NCBI RefSeq assembly: GCF_021353235.1 | Contig: NZ_JAJTWT010000010.1 | Span: 169,107-233,106, forward strand | DNA from: Pelomonas caseinilytica | Lineage (GTDB): Bacteria > Pseudomonadota > Gammaproteobacteria > Burkholderiales > Burkholderiaceae_C | Direction of reading: 5' to 3' | DNA length: 64,000 bases | Shown here: piece after piece, positions 1 through 12,000 of the stretch | Numbering within the stretch: the first letter of the stretch is position 1 | Layout: each line of letters starts with the position of its first letter | Made by a program: the position numbers and the translations under genes | Notes under the pieces: model-generated | Databases searched by the model: none | Told to the model about the DNA's origin: nothing | Seen by the model: only the letters and a program-made list of their open reading frames with translations

Positions 1-1
1 C

Positions 2-3000
2 ATCGACGTCAAGGACCTGAGCGGCTCGCCGCTGGGCACGGCCCACGCCCTGCTGCAGGGCAACGGCCTGACCCTGGGCAGCACAAGCGACAGCTTCGAC
101 GTCAACAACGCCAGCGACGTCATCGTCATCCCCGCCGACACCTTCAAGAGCGTGCTCGGCCACTCCCACCCCGAGTACATGCTGGTGGCCGGCTACGACC
201 GCTACCAGCAGGGCATCCCCTCGTCCGACCCGGACTACGCCCTGACCTCGCCCGGCAGCGGCCAGCCCAGCGGCAGCAACATCGGCATCGTGCGCGACGG
301 CCAGCTGCTGGCCGCGACCACGCCCATCCCGCTGGGCGTGCTCGACAACCTCGCCCTGGCCTCGGGCTACAACTACCTCTTCGCCGCCTACCGCGGCGTG
401 GACGTGACCGTGGCCGACCCCAACGCCCCGGGCGGCGTGCGCCGCACCACCGGCGCCGTCATGGCCTACAACCTCGTCAACCTGATCGGCCAGGTCGAGG
501 ACATCTACAACAACAGCGCGCTCAGCCAGGCCCAGAAGGACCGCATGGCGCGCTTCCCCATCGAGCAGTTGACGACCAACGCCGAGATCCTCCCGCTGCA
601 GGAGGATCTCCAGGGCTTCAACACCAACATGGACATCAAGGCCGACTACCGCGTCATCGGCGCGAACACGGCCCGCGGCGAATACACCTTCGGCGTGCCC
701 TACGTGATGGACGGCTACGGCCACTACATCGACGCCCAGAACAACGTCCTGCCCTACTGGCGCGACGCCAAGGGCAACTGGTACATCGTCACCTGGGACG
801 CCAACAACAACATCACCGCCCGGGTGCCCTACACCAATGGCGTGCCGCCGGGCGTGCAGCTCTCGCCCAACGCGCCCTTCGCCACCGGCGGCTCGGCCCA
901 AGGCCTGTCGGCCCACCCGACCGAGGTGGCGCCCGGCCCCCGCGTGGTCAACCAGTTCGACTTCGGCCGCAGCAGCGCCCTGAACGACCGCAACGACATG
1001 GGCGTGAAGGACCTGCTCGACAAGATCGTCGGCGACCCGCAGAACTGCCCGCCCGACCAGGTCGGCTCCACGGTGCAGATGGACAGCGGCGTCGTCAACG
1101 AGACGCATGCCCTGGTGTCCTACCAGTCGCTCGGCCAGACCCAGCAGCTCACCCTCAGCTACGACTCGCTCGCCGCCGACCCGCGCCACATCCTCAACTT
1201 CAGCTTCGAGGACCTGGGGGCCGAGCTGGCGGCCTACAAGCCGCACGCCGCCCCCGAGGAACTCGCCGCCGACGGCAGCCTCATCATGGCGGTGCACGTC
1301 GTCGCCACGGGCGAGGACGGCAGCAGCATCACGACGCCAACGCAGTACTGGAAGGTCCCGGCTGGCCAGAACACCATCACGGCGGCCATGCTGGTGGACT
1401 TCAGCGGCCTGCCCGCGGGCAACGTGCAGTACCAGGTCGTTGCCCACGTGGGCGGCAAGGACCGCGTCACCGGCGGCACACGGCTCAACACCAACGGCGT
1501 GGACAGCGCCTTCGGCCGCGGCTGGAGCCTGCAAGGCCTGCAGACCCTCACGCTCGACGCCGAGGGCGGTGTCACCGTCCTCGACGGCAACGGCAACGGC
1601 CAGCACTTCAACCACGCGCGCACGCCCGAGCTGCAGACCTCGACCTGCGTGCTCGCCGCCGAGGACGTCTACATCGGCGCCGACGACAACTTCACGACGC
1701 TGAAGAAGAATGCGGCCGGCGAGTTCGAGCGCACCCTGCAGGACGGCACGGTCTACACCTACACCACGCCCACCCAGGACGCCGCCACCGGCAAGACGCA
1801 GCCCGGCCACCTCGTCAAGGTGACCGACCGCTACGGCAACGCCACCCAATACGACTACGACAGCCAGGGCAACCTGGTGAAGATCACCGATCCGGTCGGC
1901 CTGGCCACCCAGTTCGGCTACAGCGGCAAGCACGTCACCAGCATCACCGACCCCGCCGGCCGCGTGACCAAGCTGATCTACAGCGGCAACGACCTCGTCA
2001 AGGTCGTCGACCCCGACGCCTCCTTCAACAGCTACGGCTACGACGCCCAGGGCCACCTGACCACGTCCACCAGCAAGCTGGGGGCGACCGACGTGCACGT
2101 CTACGACACGGTCAGCGGCCGCCTCGTGGAGGTGGACCGCGCCGACGGCACGGTCACCCACGTCAAGCCCTGGCAGCTCAACGGCCTGACCGACCCGGCG
2201 CTGACGCTGGACAAGGCCCACACCGTGCAGGCCTCGACCGCCAGGATCGAGACCTTCAAGGCCACGCTGGAGATGCCCAACGGCAACGTGCGCACCCAGA
2301 CCATGGACGAGCACGGCCGGGTGCTGAAGGAAGAGGACTCGCTCGGCGCGCGCGAGACCTTCGTCCGCGACGAGCACGGCAACGTCACCAAGACCATCGA
2401 CGACGACGGCGGCGAGGTGACCTCGACCTACGACGCCCAGGGCAACCGCCTGACGATGACCGACGCCATCGGCACGACGAGCTTCACCTACGACGGCAAG
2501 TTCCACCGGGTGACCAGCACGACCGACGCCCTCGGCCACAGCACCCACTACCAGATCGACGCCAAGGGCAACAACCTCGGCACCACCAACGCCGACGGCA
2601 CCCAGACCCTCTACGCCTACCTGCCGCAGGGCATGCTGCGCACCTCCACCGATGCGATGGGGCGGCAGACGGCCTACTTCTACGACAACTTCGGCCGCCT
2701 GGCCAAGGTGCGCAACCCCGACACCTCCTTCCGCACCTACGAGTACGACCTGGCCGGCAACGTGACGGCCATGACCGACGAGAACGGCCACCGCACCGAG
2801 TACAGCTACGACGCGATGAACCGCGTCGTCGCGACCAAGACGGCCGACCCCGACGGCGGCGGGCCGCTGGAAGCCGGCGAGCGCAGCAGCACCTACGACG
2901 CGGCGGGCAACATGCTCACGCAGACGGACGAGCTCGGCCAGGTCACGACGATGACCTACGACACGCTCGGCCGGCTGACCAGCACGAAGGACCGCAACGG

Positions 3001-6000
3001 CAACACCACCAAGCGCGAATACGACGCCAGCGGCAATCTCAAGACCCTGACCGACGGCCGCGGCAACAAGACCGAGTACGAATACGACCTGCGCAACCGC
3101 ATCGTCAAGCAGACCGACGCGCTCGACGGCGAGAAGACCTACGCCTACGACGACGGCGGCAACCTGCCCAGCGACGTCACCGACGAGGCGGGCCACACCA
3201 CCCACTTCGAGTACGACGCGCGCGGCCGCCTGCTCAGCCAGACCAACGCCAACGGAGAGACCACCAGCTACACCTACGACGCCGCCAACAACCGCACGAG
3301 CATCACCGACGCCAACAACCATGTGACGACGTTCACCTACGACTCGATGAACCGCGTCATCGCCGTCGAGGATGCGCTGCACGGCGTCAGCACGGTGGAG
3401 TACGACCCGGTCGGCAACGTCATCGCCCGCACGGACGCCCTGCACCACACCACCAAGACCGAGTTCGACCTGCGCGACCGCCCCGTGCGCCAGACCGACG
3501 CCCTCGGCGGCGTGACCCAGTGGGCCTACGACGACGTCGGCAACCTGATCTCGTCGACCGACGCGCTCGGCCGCGTGACGAAGTACGGCTACGACGCGCT
3601 CAACCGCCGCGTCAGCATCACCCGGCCCGATCCGGACGGCAACGGGCCGCTGCTGGCCTCCGTCACGACGATGGCCTACGACGCCGCGAACCGCCTGGTC
3701 GCGACGACGGATGCCAATGGCCACACGACGACCTATGCCTACGACGCCATGGGCCGCCTCGTCTCGACGACGGACGCGCTCAACCACACGACGACCCGCA
3801 GCTACGACGCCAACGGCAACGTCGTGAAGCTCGTCGACGCCCTGGGCGCCACGACGGTCAACGAGTACGACGAACTCAACCGCCTGGTCACGACGACGCT
3901 GCCCGACCCGGACGGCACGACCGGCGCCTCCGTGTCGCCGGTGCGGCACTTCAAGTACGACGCCGTCGGCAACCTCATCGAGGTGACTGACGCCAACAGC
4001 CACAAGACGACCTACGAGTACGACAAGGTCGGCCGCCAGGTCAAGATGACCGACGCCGAGAACGGCGTGACCCGGCGCGAGTACGACAAGGTCGGCAACC
4101 TCAAGGCCATCGTCAACCCGCTGGGCTACCGCACCGAGTACCTCTACGACGCGCTCGACCGGCGCGTCAGCGAGAAGCGGCCCGGCTCGGGCGGCTCGCC
4201 CGCCTCGGTGACCGAGACCGGCTACGACGCGGTCGGCAACGTGGTGACCATCGTCGACGCCGAGGGCCACGCCACCGGCTACGGCTATGACGCGCTGAAC
4301 CGCCAGATCTCCCGCACCGATGCCCTGCACGGCGTGGCCAGCATGGCCTACGACAAGGTCGGCAACCTCATCGCCTCCACCGACGAGGAAGGCCGCACGA
4401 CCCGCTACGTCTACGACGAGCAGGACCGCCGCGTCCAGGTCATCCAGCCCGACCCCAGCGGTGGCAGCGGCGACGGCCCCAAGACCCACTTCGCCTACGA
4501 CGCCGGCGGCAACCTGCTGTCCGTCACCGACGCCCTCGGCCACGAGACCCGCTACACCTACGACGCCCTCAACCGCCTCACCAAGACCACCTACGCCGAC
4601 GACACCAGCACGACGCAGAGCTACGACGAGGTCGGCCGCCTGCTGACGACGACCGACGAGACCGGCGCCACGACGACGCGCGCCTACGACTTCCTCGGCC
4701 GCCTGACCCGGCTCACCGAGCCCGACCCCGACGGCGGCGGCCCGCTGACCGCGCCCGTCACGCTGATGAGCTACGACGCCGAGGGCAACCTCGTCCAGGT
4801 CAAGGATGCGCGTGGCAACGTCACCAAGTTCACCTACGACGGCCTGAACCGCCGCGTCGACAAGATCGATGCGCTGAACCACACCTCCAGCCTGCACTAC
4901 GACGCCGCCGGCCACGTCATCGAGACCATCGACGCCACGGGCCGCCGCACGCGCTACGACGTCGACGCCCAGGGCCGCACGCTCAAGATCACCGAGGACG
5001 ACCCCGACGGCCAGGCCGGCCCGCAGGCCGCACCCGTCACCACCTACACCTACAACGCCCTGGGCCAGGTGCTGACCGTCAAGGACGCCAACGGCCACGT
5101 CACCCGGCACGAGTACGACAAGCTCAACCGCGAGGTGAAGCTGGTCGACGCGCTCAACGGCACGTCCACGCTGGAATACGACAAGGTCGGCAACATCGTG
5201 GCCTCGACCGACGCCCTGGGCCGCCGCACCGTGACGACCTACGACGCCCTCGACCGCGCCATCCGCGTCGAGCAGCCGGACCCGGACGGCAGCGGCGCCC
5301 AGCAGGCGCCCGTCTCGACGATGACCTACGACGACGTCGGCAACCTGCTGACGATGACCGACGCCGTCGGCGCCGTCACGACCTACGCCTACGACGAGCG
5401 CAACCGTGCCGTGAAGATGGTCGACGCCCTGAACGGCGTGATGAAGACGGGCTATGACGCCGCCGGCCGCGTGACCTCCGTCACCGACGCCCTCGGCCGC
5501 GTGACGACGACGGCCTACGACGCCCTCGGCCGCGTCACCAGCATCACCGCGCCCGACCCCGACGGCGCCGGCAGCCAGGCCGCGTCCGTCACGCGCTTCG
5601 ACTACGACGCCATGGGCAACCTGCTGCGCCGCACCGATGCCCTCGGCCGCGTGACCCAGTACGGCTACGACGAGCTCAACCGCCGCATCGAGACCATCGA
5701 CGCGGACGGCCACTCGGCCACCCTGGCCTACGACGAAGTCGGCCGCCTGACCGTCTCGACCGACGTGCTCGGCAACGCCACGCACTACGCCTACGACAGG
5801 CTCGGCCGCCTGGTGTCCACCACCCGGCCCGACCCCGACGGCGCCGGCCCGCTGGCCGCACCGGTCACGCGCTACAGCTACGACGCCGTCGGCAACCTGC
5901 TGACCGTGACCGATCCAGCCGGCGGCGTGGCCACCTTCGGCTACGACGAACTCAACCGCCGCGTCACCACCAAGGATGCGCTCAACCAGACGAGCAGCGT

Positions 6001-9000
6001 CGGCTACGACGCCGTGGGCAACATCGTGCGCATCACCGATGCCGCCGGCCAGACGACGCTGCGGGAGTTCGATGCGCTCGACCGCCTGGTCAGCCAGACC
6101 GGCCCCGACCCGGACGGCGCCGCCGGCCCGCTCGCCGCGCCGGTGACGCAGTACCGCTACGACGCCAATGGCCGCGAGATCGAGCGCATCGACGCCAACG
6201 GCCACGGCACGAAGACGACCTACGACAAGCTCGGCCGCACGCTCACCGTGACCGATGCGCTCGACGGCGTGTCCAGCTTCGCCTACGACGCCGTCGGCAA
6301 CCTCGTCACGGCCACCGACGCCCTCGGCCGCGCCACGCACTACGCCTACGACGGCATGAACCGCCGCGTCGGCGTGCTGCAGCCCGACCCGGACGGCAAC
6401 GGCCCCGATGCCGCGCCGGCCACCGCCATGGTGTACGACGCCGTCGGCAACCTGGTCGCCGTCAGCGACCCGCTCGGCCACGTGACCGAGTACGGCTACG
6501 ACGCCCTCAACCGCAACGTCAGCATGAAGGACGCCCTGGGCCAGACCAGCCGGCGCGTCTACGACGCCGCGGGCAACCTGGTGGCCAGCGTCGACGCGGC
6601 CGGCCAGGCGACGACCTACGCCTACGACAACCTCTACCGCCTCACCCGCGTGACCCAGCCCGACCCGGACGGCGCGGCCGGCCCGCAGGCGGCTCCCGTC
6701 ACCCGCTACGGCTACGACATCAAGGGCAACCGCACGAGCGTCACCGACGCGCTCGGTCGCACGACGCTGACCGAGTACGACGCGCTCGACCGCGTGGTCA
6801 AGGTGACCGACGCTCTCAATGGCGTCTCGACCCTCGAGCGCGACGCCTCCGGCAACATCGTCAAGGCCACGGATGCGCTCAACCGCGTCACCCGCTACGG
6901 CTACGACAACCTCAACCGCCTCACCAGCGTCACGGACCCGATGGGCTTCGTGACCCGGACCGCCTACGACGCGGTGGGCAACGTGGTGTCCAAGACCGAC
7001 GCGCTGGGCAAGGAGACCCGCTACGAGCAGGATGCGCTCAACCGCACCGTCAAGGTGACCGACGCCCTCGGCGGCGTCACGCGCATGGCCTACGACGCCG
7101 TGGGCAACCTGGTGCAGACGACCGACGCCCTCGGCCACGTGCGCACCGATGCCTACGACGGCCTGAACCGCCGCGTGCAGCACACCGAGCCCGACCCCGA
7201 CGGCAGCGGCCCGCAGGCGGCCGCCGTGACGCGCTGGAGCTACGACCTCGACGGCAACCTCGTCGCCACGACCGACCCGCTCGGCAAGGTGACGACCCGG
7301 ACCTACGACGCGCTGAACCGACTGCTGACCAGCACCGACCCGCTCGGCGGCAAGACGCAGTACGGCTACGACGCCCTCGGCAACCTGAAGTTCCTCGTCG
7401 ATGCCGACGGCTACCGCACCGACTACGCCTACGACACGCTGTCGCGCCGCGTCGCCGAGATGGACCCCTACGGCGCGGTGACGACCTTCGGCTTCGACGC
7501 CGTCGGCAACCTGCTGAGCCAGAAGGACCGCCTCGGCCGCACCACCACCTACACCTACGACGCGCTGAACCGCCAGACGCAGGAGCAGTGGCAGGACGCC
7601 CAGGGCCAGACGACGCGCACCACCACGCGTGGCTACGACGCCGCCGGCCAGCTGCTGACGGTCACCGACCCCGACGCCAGCTACGCCTACACCTACGACG
7701 ACGATGGCCGCCTGGTCAGCCAGGACAACGCCGGCAGCCCCGGCCAGCCGCACGAGGTGACGCTGTACGCCTACGACAAGGCGGGCCGCCAGACCAGCGC
7801 CACCCAGCAGGTCAACGGCCAGGCCGTGCTCACCACCACGCGCAGCTACGACGCCCTCGGCCGCCTCACCGACGTGGCCCAGGCCGGCAGCGCCGCCGGC
7901 GCGGGCGCGCACGTGGCCATGGGCTACGACGCCGTAGGCCAGATACTGAGCATCGACCGCTACACCGCAGGCGGCGCCACCGCGGCCGTGACGACCCGCT
8001 ACACCTGGGACGACGCCGGCCGGGTGCTGGAGATCAAGCACGCCAACGCCGGCGGCACGGTCAACGACATCGTCCACCAGTGGGACGTGGCCAGCCGCCT
8101 GGTGGCCACCACCAGCAGTGACGGCAGCACGGCCTACAGCTACGACGCCCGCGGCCAGCTGACTGGCGTGGACTTCAGCTTCCAGGCCGACGAGTCCTTC
8201 GGCTACGACGCCAACGGCAACCCGACCGGCCCGGGCACGACGACGGGCAAGGCCAACCGCGTGCTGAGCGATGCGCGCTACAGCTACACCTACGACGCGG
8301 AAGGCAACCTGCTCACGCGCACCGAGACGGCCTCCGGCACCGTCACCCGCTACACCTGGGACCAGCGCAACCGCCTCGTCGCCACGACGATCACCAATGC
8401 GCAGGGCCAGCTGACCGACAGCCAGAGCTTCAAGTACGACGCCTTCGGCCGCCGCATCGAGCAGACCGAGGATGCCGACGGCGCCGGCGCGGGGGCGGCC
8501 GTCACGCAGCACCTGCTGAACGACGGCGCCCAGATCGCCCTCGCGCTGGACGGCGCGGGCGCGGTGCAGCAATCCTTCATGTACGGCGACCGCGTCGACC
8601 AGGTGCTGATGGAGCGCCACGGCGCGAGCCAGACCTGGTCGCTGGCCGACCACCTGGGCACGGTGCGCGACGTCGTCGACGCCAGCGGCAACCTCGTCGA
8701 CCACCTGCGCTACAACGCCTTCGGCCTCGTCACGGGCCAGACCCAGGCCGCCGCAGCGCCGCGCTTCAGCTACACCGGCCGCGAGTACAACGCCGCCCTC
8801 GGCCTGTACGACCTGCGCGCGCGCTGGTACGACCCCGCCTCGGGCCGCTTCATCAGCGAGGACCCGAGCGGCTTTGCCGGCGGCGACGCCAACCTCTACC
8901 GCTATGCCGCGAACGACCCCGTCACGCGCATGGACCCGTGGGGCCTGTCCAGCGAATTCTGGGACGGCGCCAAGGGCGTGGGTGGCGCCGTGGTCGACAC

Positions 9001-12000
9001 CGTCGGACAGGGGCTGGTGGGCGGCGGCGTGGCCGTGGGCCACTTCCTGACCTCCTTCGTCACCGGCATCGCCGACCTGGCCTGGGGCGCGGCCGACGTC
9101 GCCTACTTCGGCCTCAAGGTGGTGGGCGGCGAGATCAACGCGGGCCTGTACGCCGCCACCGGCAACGAGACCTTCCGGCAGAACGCCGAGCTGCTCTACA
9201 ACAACTCCATCGGCCCCATCGTCGACAAGTTCAACGACCCCTGCGGCGACTTCCTGCATTCGCTGGCCAGCATCCCCAGCATGATCTCGCCGGACAAGGG
9301 CCTGACCACGCGTCTGCACGAATGGGAGGACGGCGTCTTCGACAAGTGGTCGCCGGGCTACCGCGACGCCGCCAAGGCCTCGCGCGACGTGACCGACATC
9401 GCCAGCATCTTCCTGGACCCGCTGGCCGCCGAAGGCATCGTCAGCAAGGCCAAGGGCGTGGGCTCGCTGGGATCGAGCATCGAGAAGCTCGGCTCCGCCA
9501 GCCGCGCGGAGATGGCCGAGCTGCGCCTGCAGCGCGAGGCGTCCAAGTTCGGCCGCGCCGCGACCGAGGCCGAGCTGGCCGCCGTGCGGGCGGCCGAGCA
9601 GTCGGGCCACTCGATGAGCGAGATCGACAAGCTCAGCCACGGCCTGGTGCGCCAGACCCAGGCCGACGCGGCCCTGGGCCGCGCCGAGGCCACGGCCAAC
9701 AACGCGATCCGTGCGGCCGACGAGGCGGTGCAGTCGGCCAGGCAGGCCGCCACGACGGTCTCGGCCGACCAGGCCCGTGCCCGCGCCCTCATCAACAATC
9801 TCCAGGAAACTCGCAAGGCCGCCGAGATGGAGCGGGAGGCCGCCGCGGCGCGCCGCGCAGCCGGCATCGTCGAGAAGGTCGAGAAGGGCAAGGATGACAA
9901 GACCTGGATCGACACGACCGTCGCCGCGACCAAGAAGTTCCTGAAGCAGTTCGGCTCGGTCAGCGCCGCCTCCGCCAGCGAGAAGGCCGCCATCGCGGCC
10001 GAGATCGAGCGCGCGGCCCGCGACGGCATGTCCATCGCCAACGAGGTGGGCATGGTGCAGGGCAAGCTGCGCGTGGAGGTGCGCTCGGCCGACATCCTCA
10101 CGGCCGCGGGCAACCGCTTCGGTTTCCGCATGGGCCTCGAGGCCAAGCCCGAGGCGCTGAAGGCCAAGTCCTATTTCGGCCTCGTGCCGATGAAGGACAA
10201 GATCGCCAAGGAAGGCGGCTACATCAAGTCCTTCCTCGGCACCGAGGGCGGTTCGCTGGGCGAGAAGTTCCAGAACTGGATGCGCGGCAACTTCTACCGC
10301 GGCGACCAGGACATCGCCCGCGCCACGCTGACCTACGTCACGGCGGACAACCGCGTCGTCACCTACACGCTGAACAACAGCGAGATCCTGGCGATGGGCG
10401 ACCGCATGAACGAGACCCTGGCCCTGCAAGGCCACACGCCCTCCTTCCTGCACGGCGCGCACACGACCATGGATCCCGTCCATGGCGGCTACGTCGACGC
10501 GGCGCTCATCACCAAGATCGACGCGCCGGGATCGGTCACGCAGTTCCGCATGGACTACGGCACCGGCGAGCTGCTGCAGCGCGAGCGCAACGCCTCGCAG
10601 TACTACCACCTCCTCGACAGCACCAACGGCGCCAGCCTCTGGGACAACACCTGGACCCTCGAGAAGGGCGTCTGGAACCCGCGCAACGAGGCGATGAAGT
10701 GGAGCAATGTCTCCTACGACGGCCGCTCGGCGCTGACCTACCGCGACGCCGTGCAGAACCCGCTGACGGCGACGCGCCTGGCCGAGATCGACCAGGTGAT
10801 GGCGAACGCGGACCGCATGCAGAGCGACCGCTTCTTCAGGGCGCTCGACCGGCAGACCGCCGGCGCGGGCTCGCCCATGCTGGATCGCACGGGTGCCCAT
10901 TTCTACGACCCCGGCTGGGTGCAGCAGCGCTTCCCCGAGCTGGCCGCCGCCCGCCCCGATCTCGTCACGCCCGCCATGCCGGCCGTGCCGCGCACCGAGG
11001 CCCAGATGGACGCCCTCTTCGAGGAATTCCGCCGCGCCGGCGTCGTCACCGACGAGATGATCCGCAAGGGCGTGCCGTTCGTTGGCCTGCAGGGTTCCAC
11101 GACCCAGCAGTTCGCCGCGCCCGACATGGGCGCCGTGCTCAAGCTGGCCGACGTGGCCCAGTCGCTGTGGCGACTGGCCGGTGCCGGCGCGGGCATGCAG
11201 CTGCGCGTGTCGTTCGCCGACCTGCCCACCGGAGAACTGGGCGAGGCCTATGTCACCCAGCTCGACGCCAACGGCCTGCCGTCCGAGGGGCGCATCGTGC
11301 TGGACATCGACGCCGACGGCCACGGCTGGTTCGTCGACGCGACGCCGCTGGACGCCAGCGAGTTCAACGGCAGCGCGACCTCCCCGGCCGCCGGCCGCTA
11401 CGACCTCGTCACGGTGCTGGCCCACGAGATCGGCCACACCCTGGGCTTCCTGCGCGGCTTCTCCGGCTTCGACCGCAGCCTCGTCGCCCAGCCCGACGGC
11501 TCCATCCGCCTGCGCACCAACACCTTCAGCGCCGCCCTCAGCGCCGACGGCGAGCACCTCGCCGGCAACGCCACCGCGGGCGACCTGATGAGCGCGGGCC
11601 TGGGCCTGGGCCAGCGCCGCCTGCCCTCGGTGCTGGACGCGCAGATCGTCGCCGCCGCCCGCAGCGGCGCCACGGCCCTGGGTTCGGTGCAGCAGGTGAG
11701 CCTCGGTGGCTCGCGCGACCTCGCCAACTCGGGCCTGCTGCCCAACGGCGACTTCGGCAACGCGGTCCCCGGCTCGGCCGGCTTCGGCTGGAGCGTCAGC
11801 GGCGCGGCCTCGGTGCAGAACGGCCAGGCCGTGCTCGCCGAGACTTCGACCATCGCCTCGCGCTTCACGCAGACCGTCTCGGCCGTGCCTGCCGGCGCCA
11901 CCGTGCTGACCTTCACCGTCGTGCAGACCCACTTCGACCTGCCGGCCGGCGGCCCGCAGGACGCCTTCGAGGTGGCGCTGATCGACCCGGTCACGCACGC

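Noticed and set aside
1830..8400. Regular repeats considered as a CRISPR-like or satellite array
   Set aside because: The repeats are in frame, diverged at third positions and encode YD motifs, so they are protein repeats.
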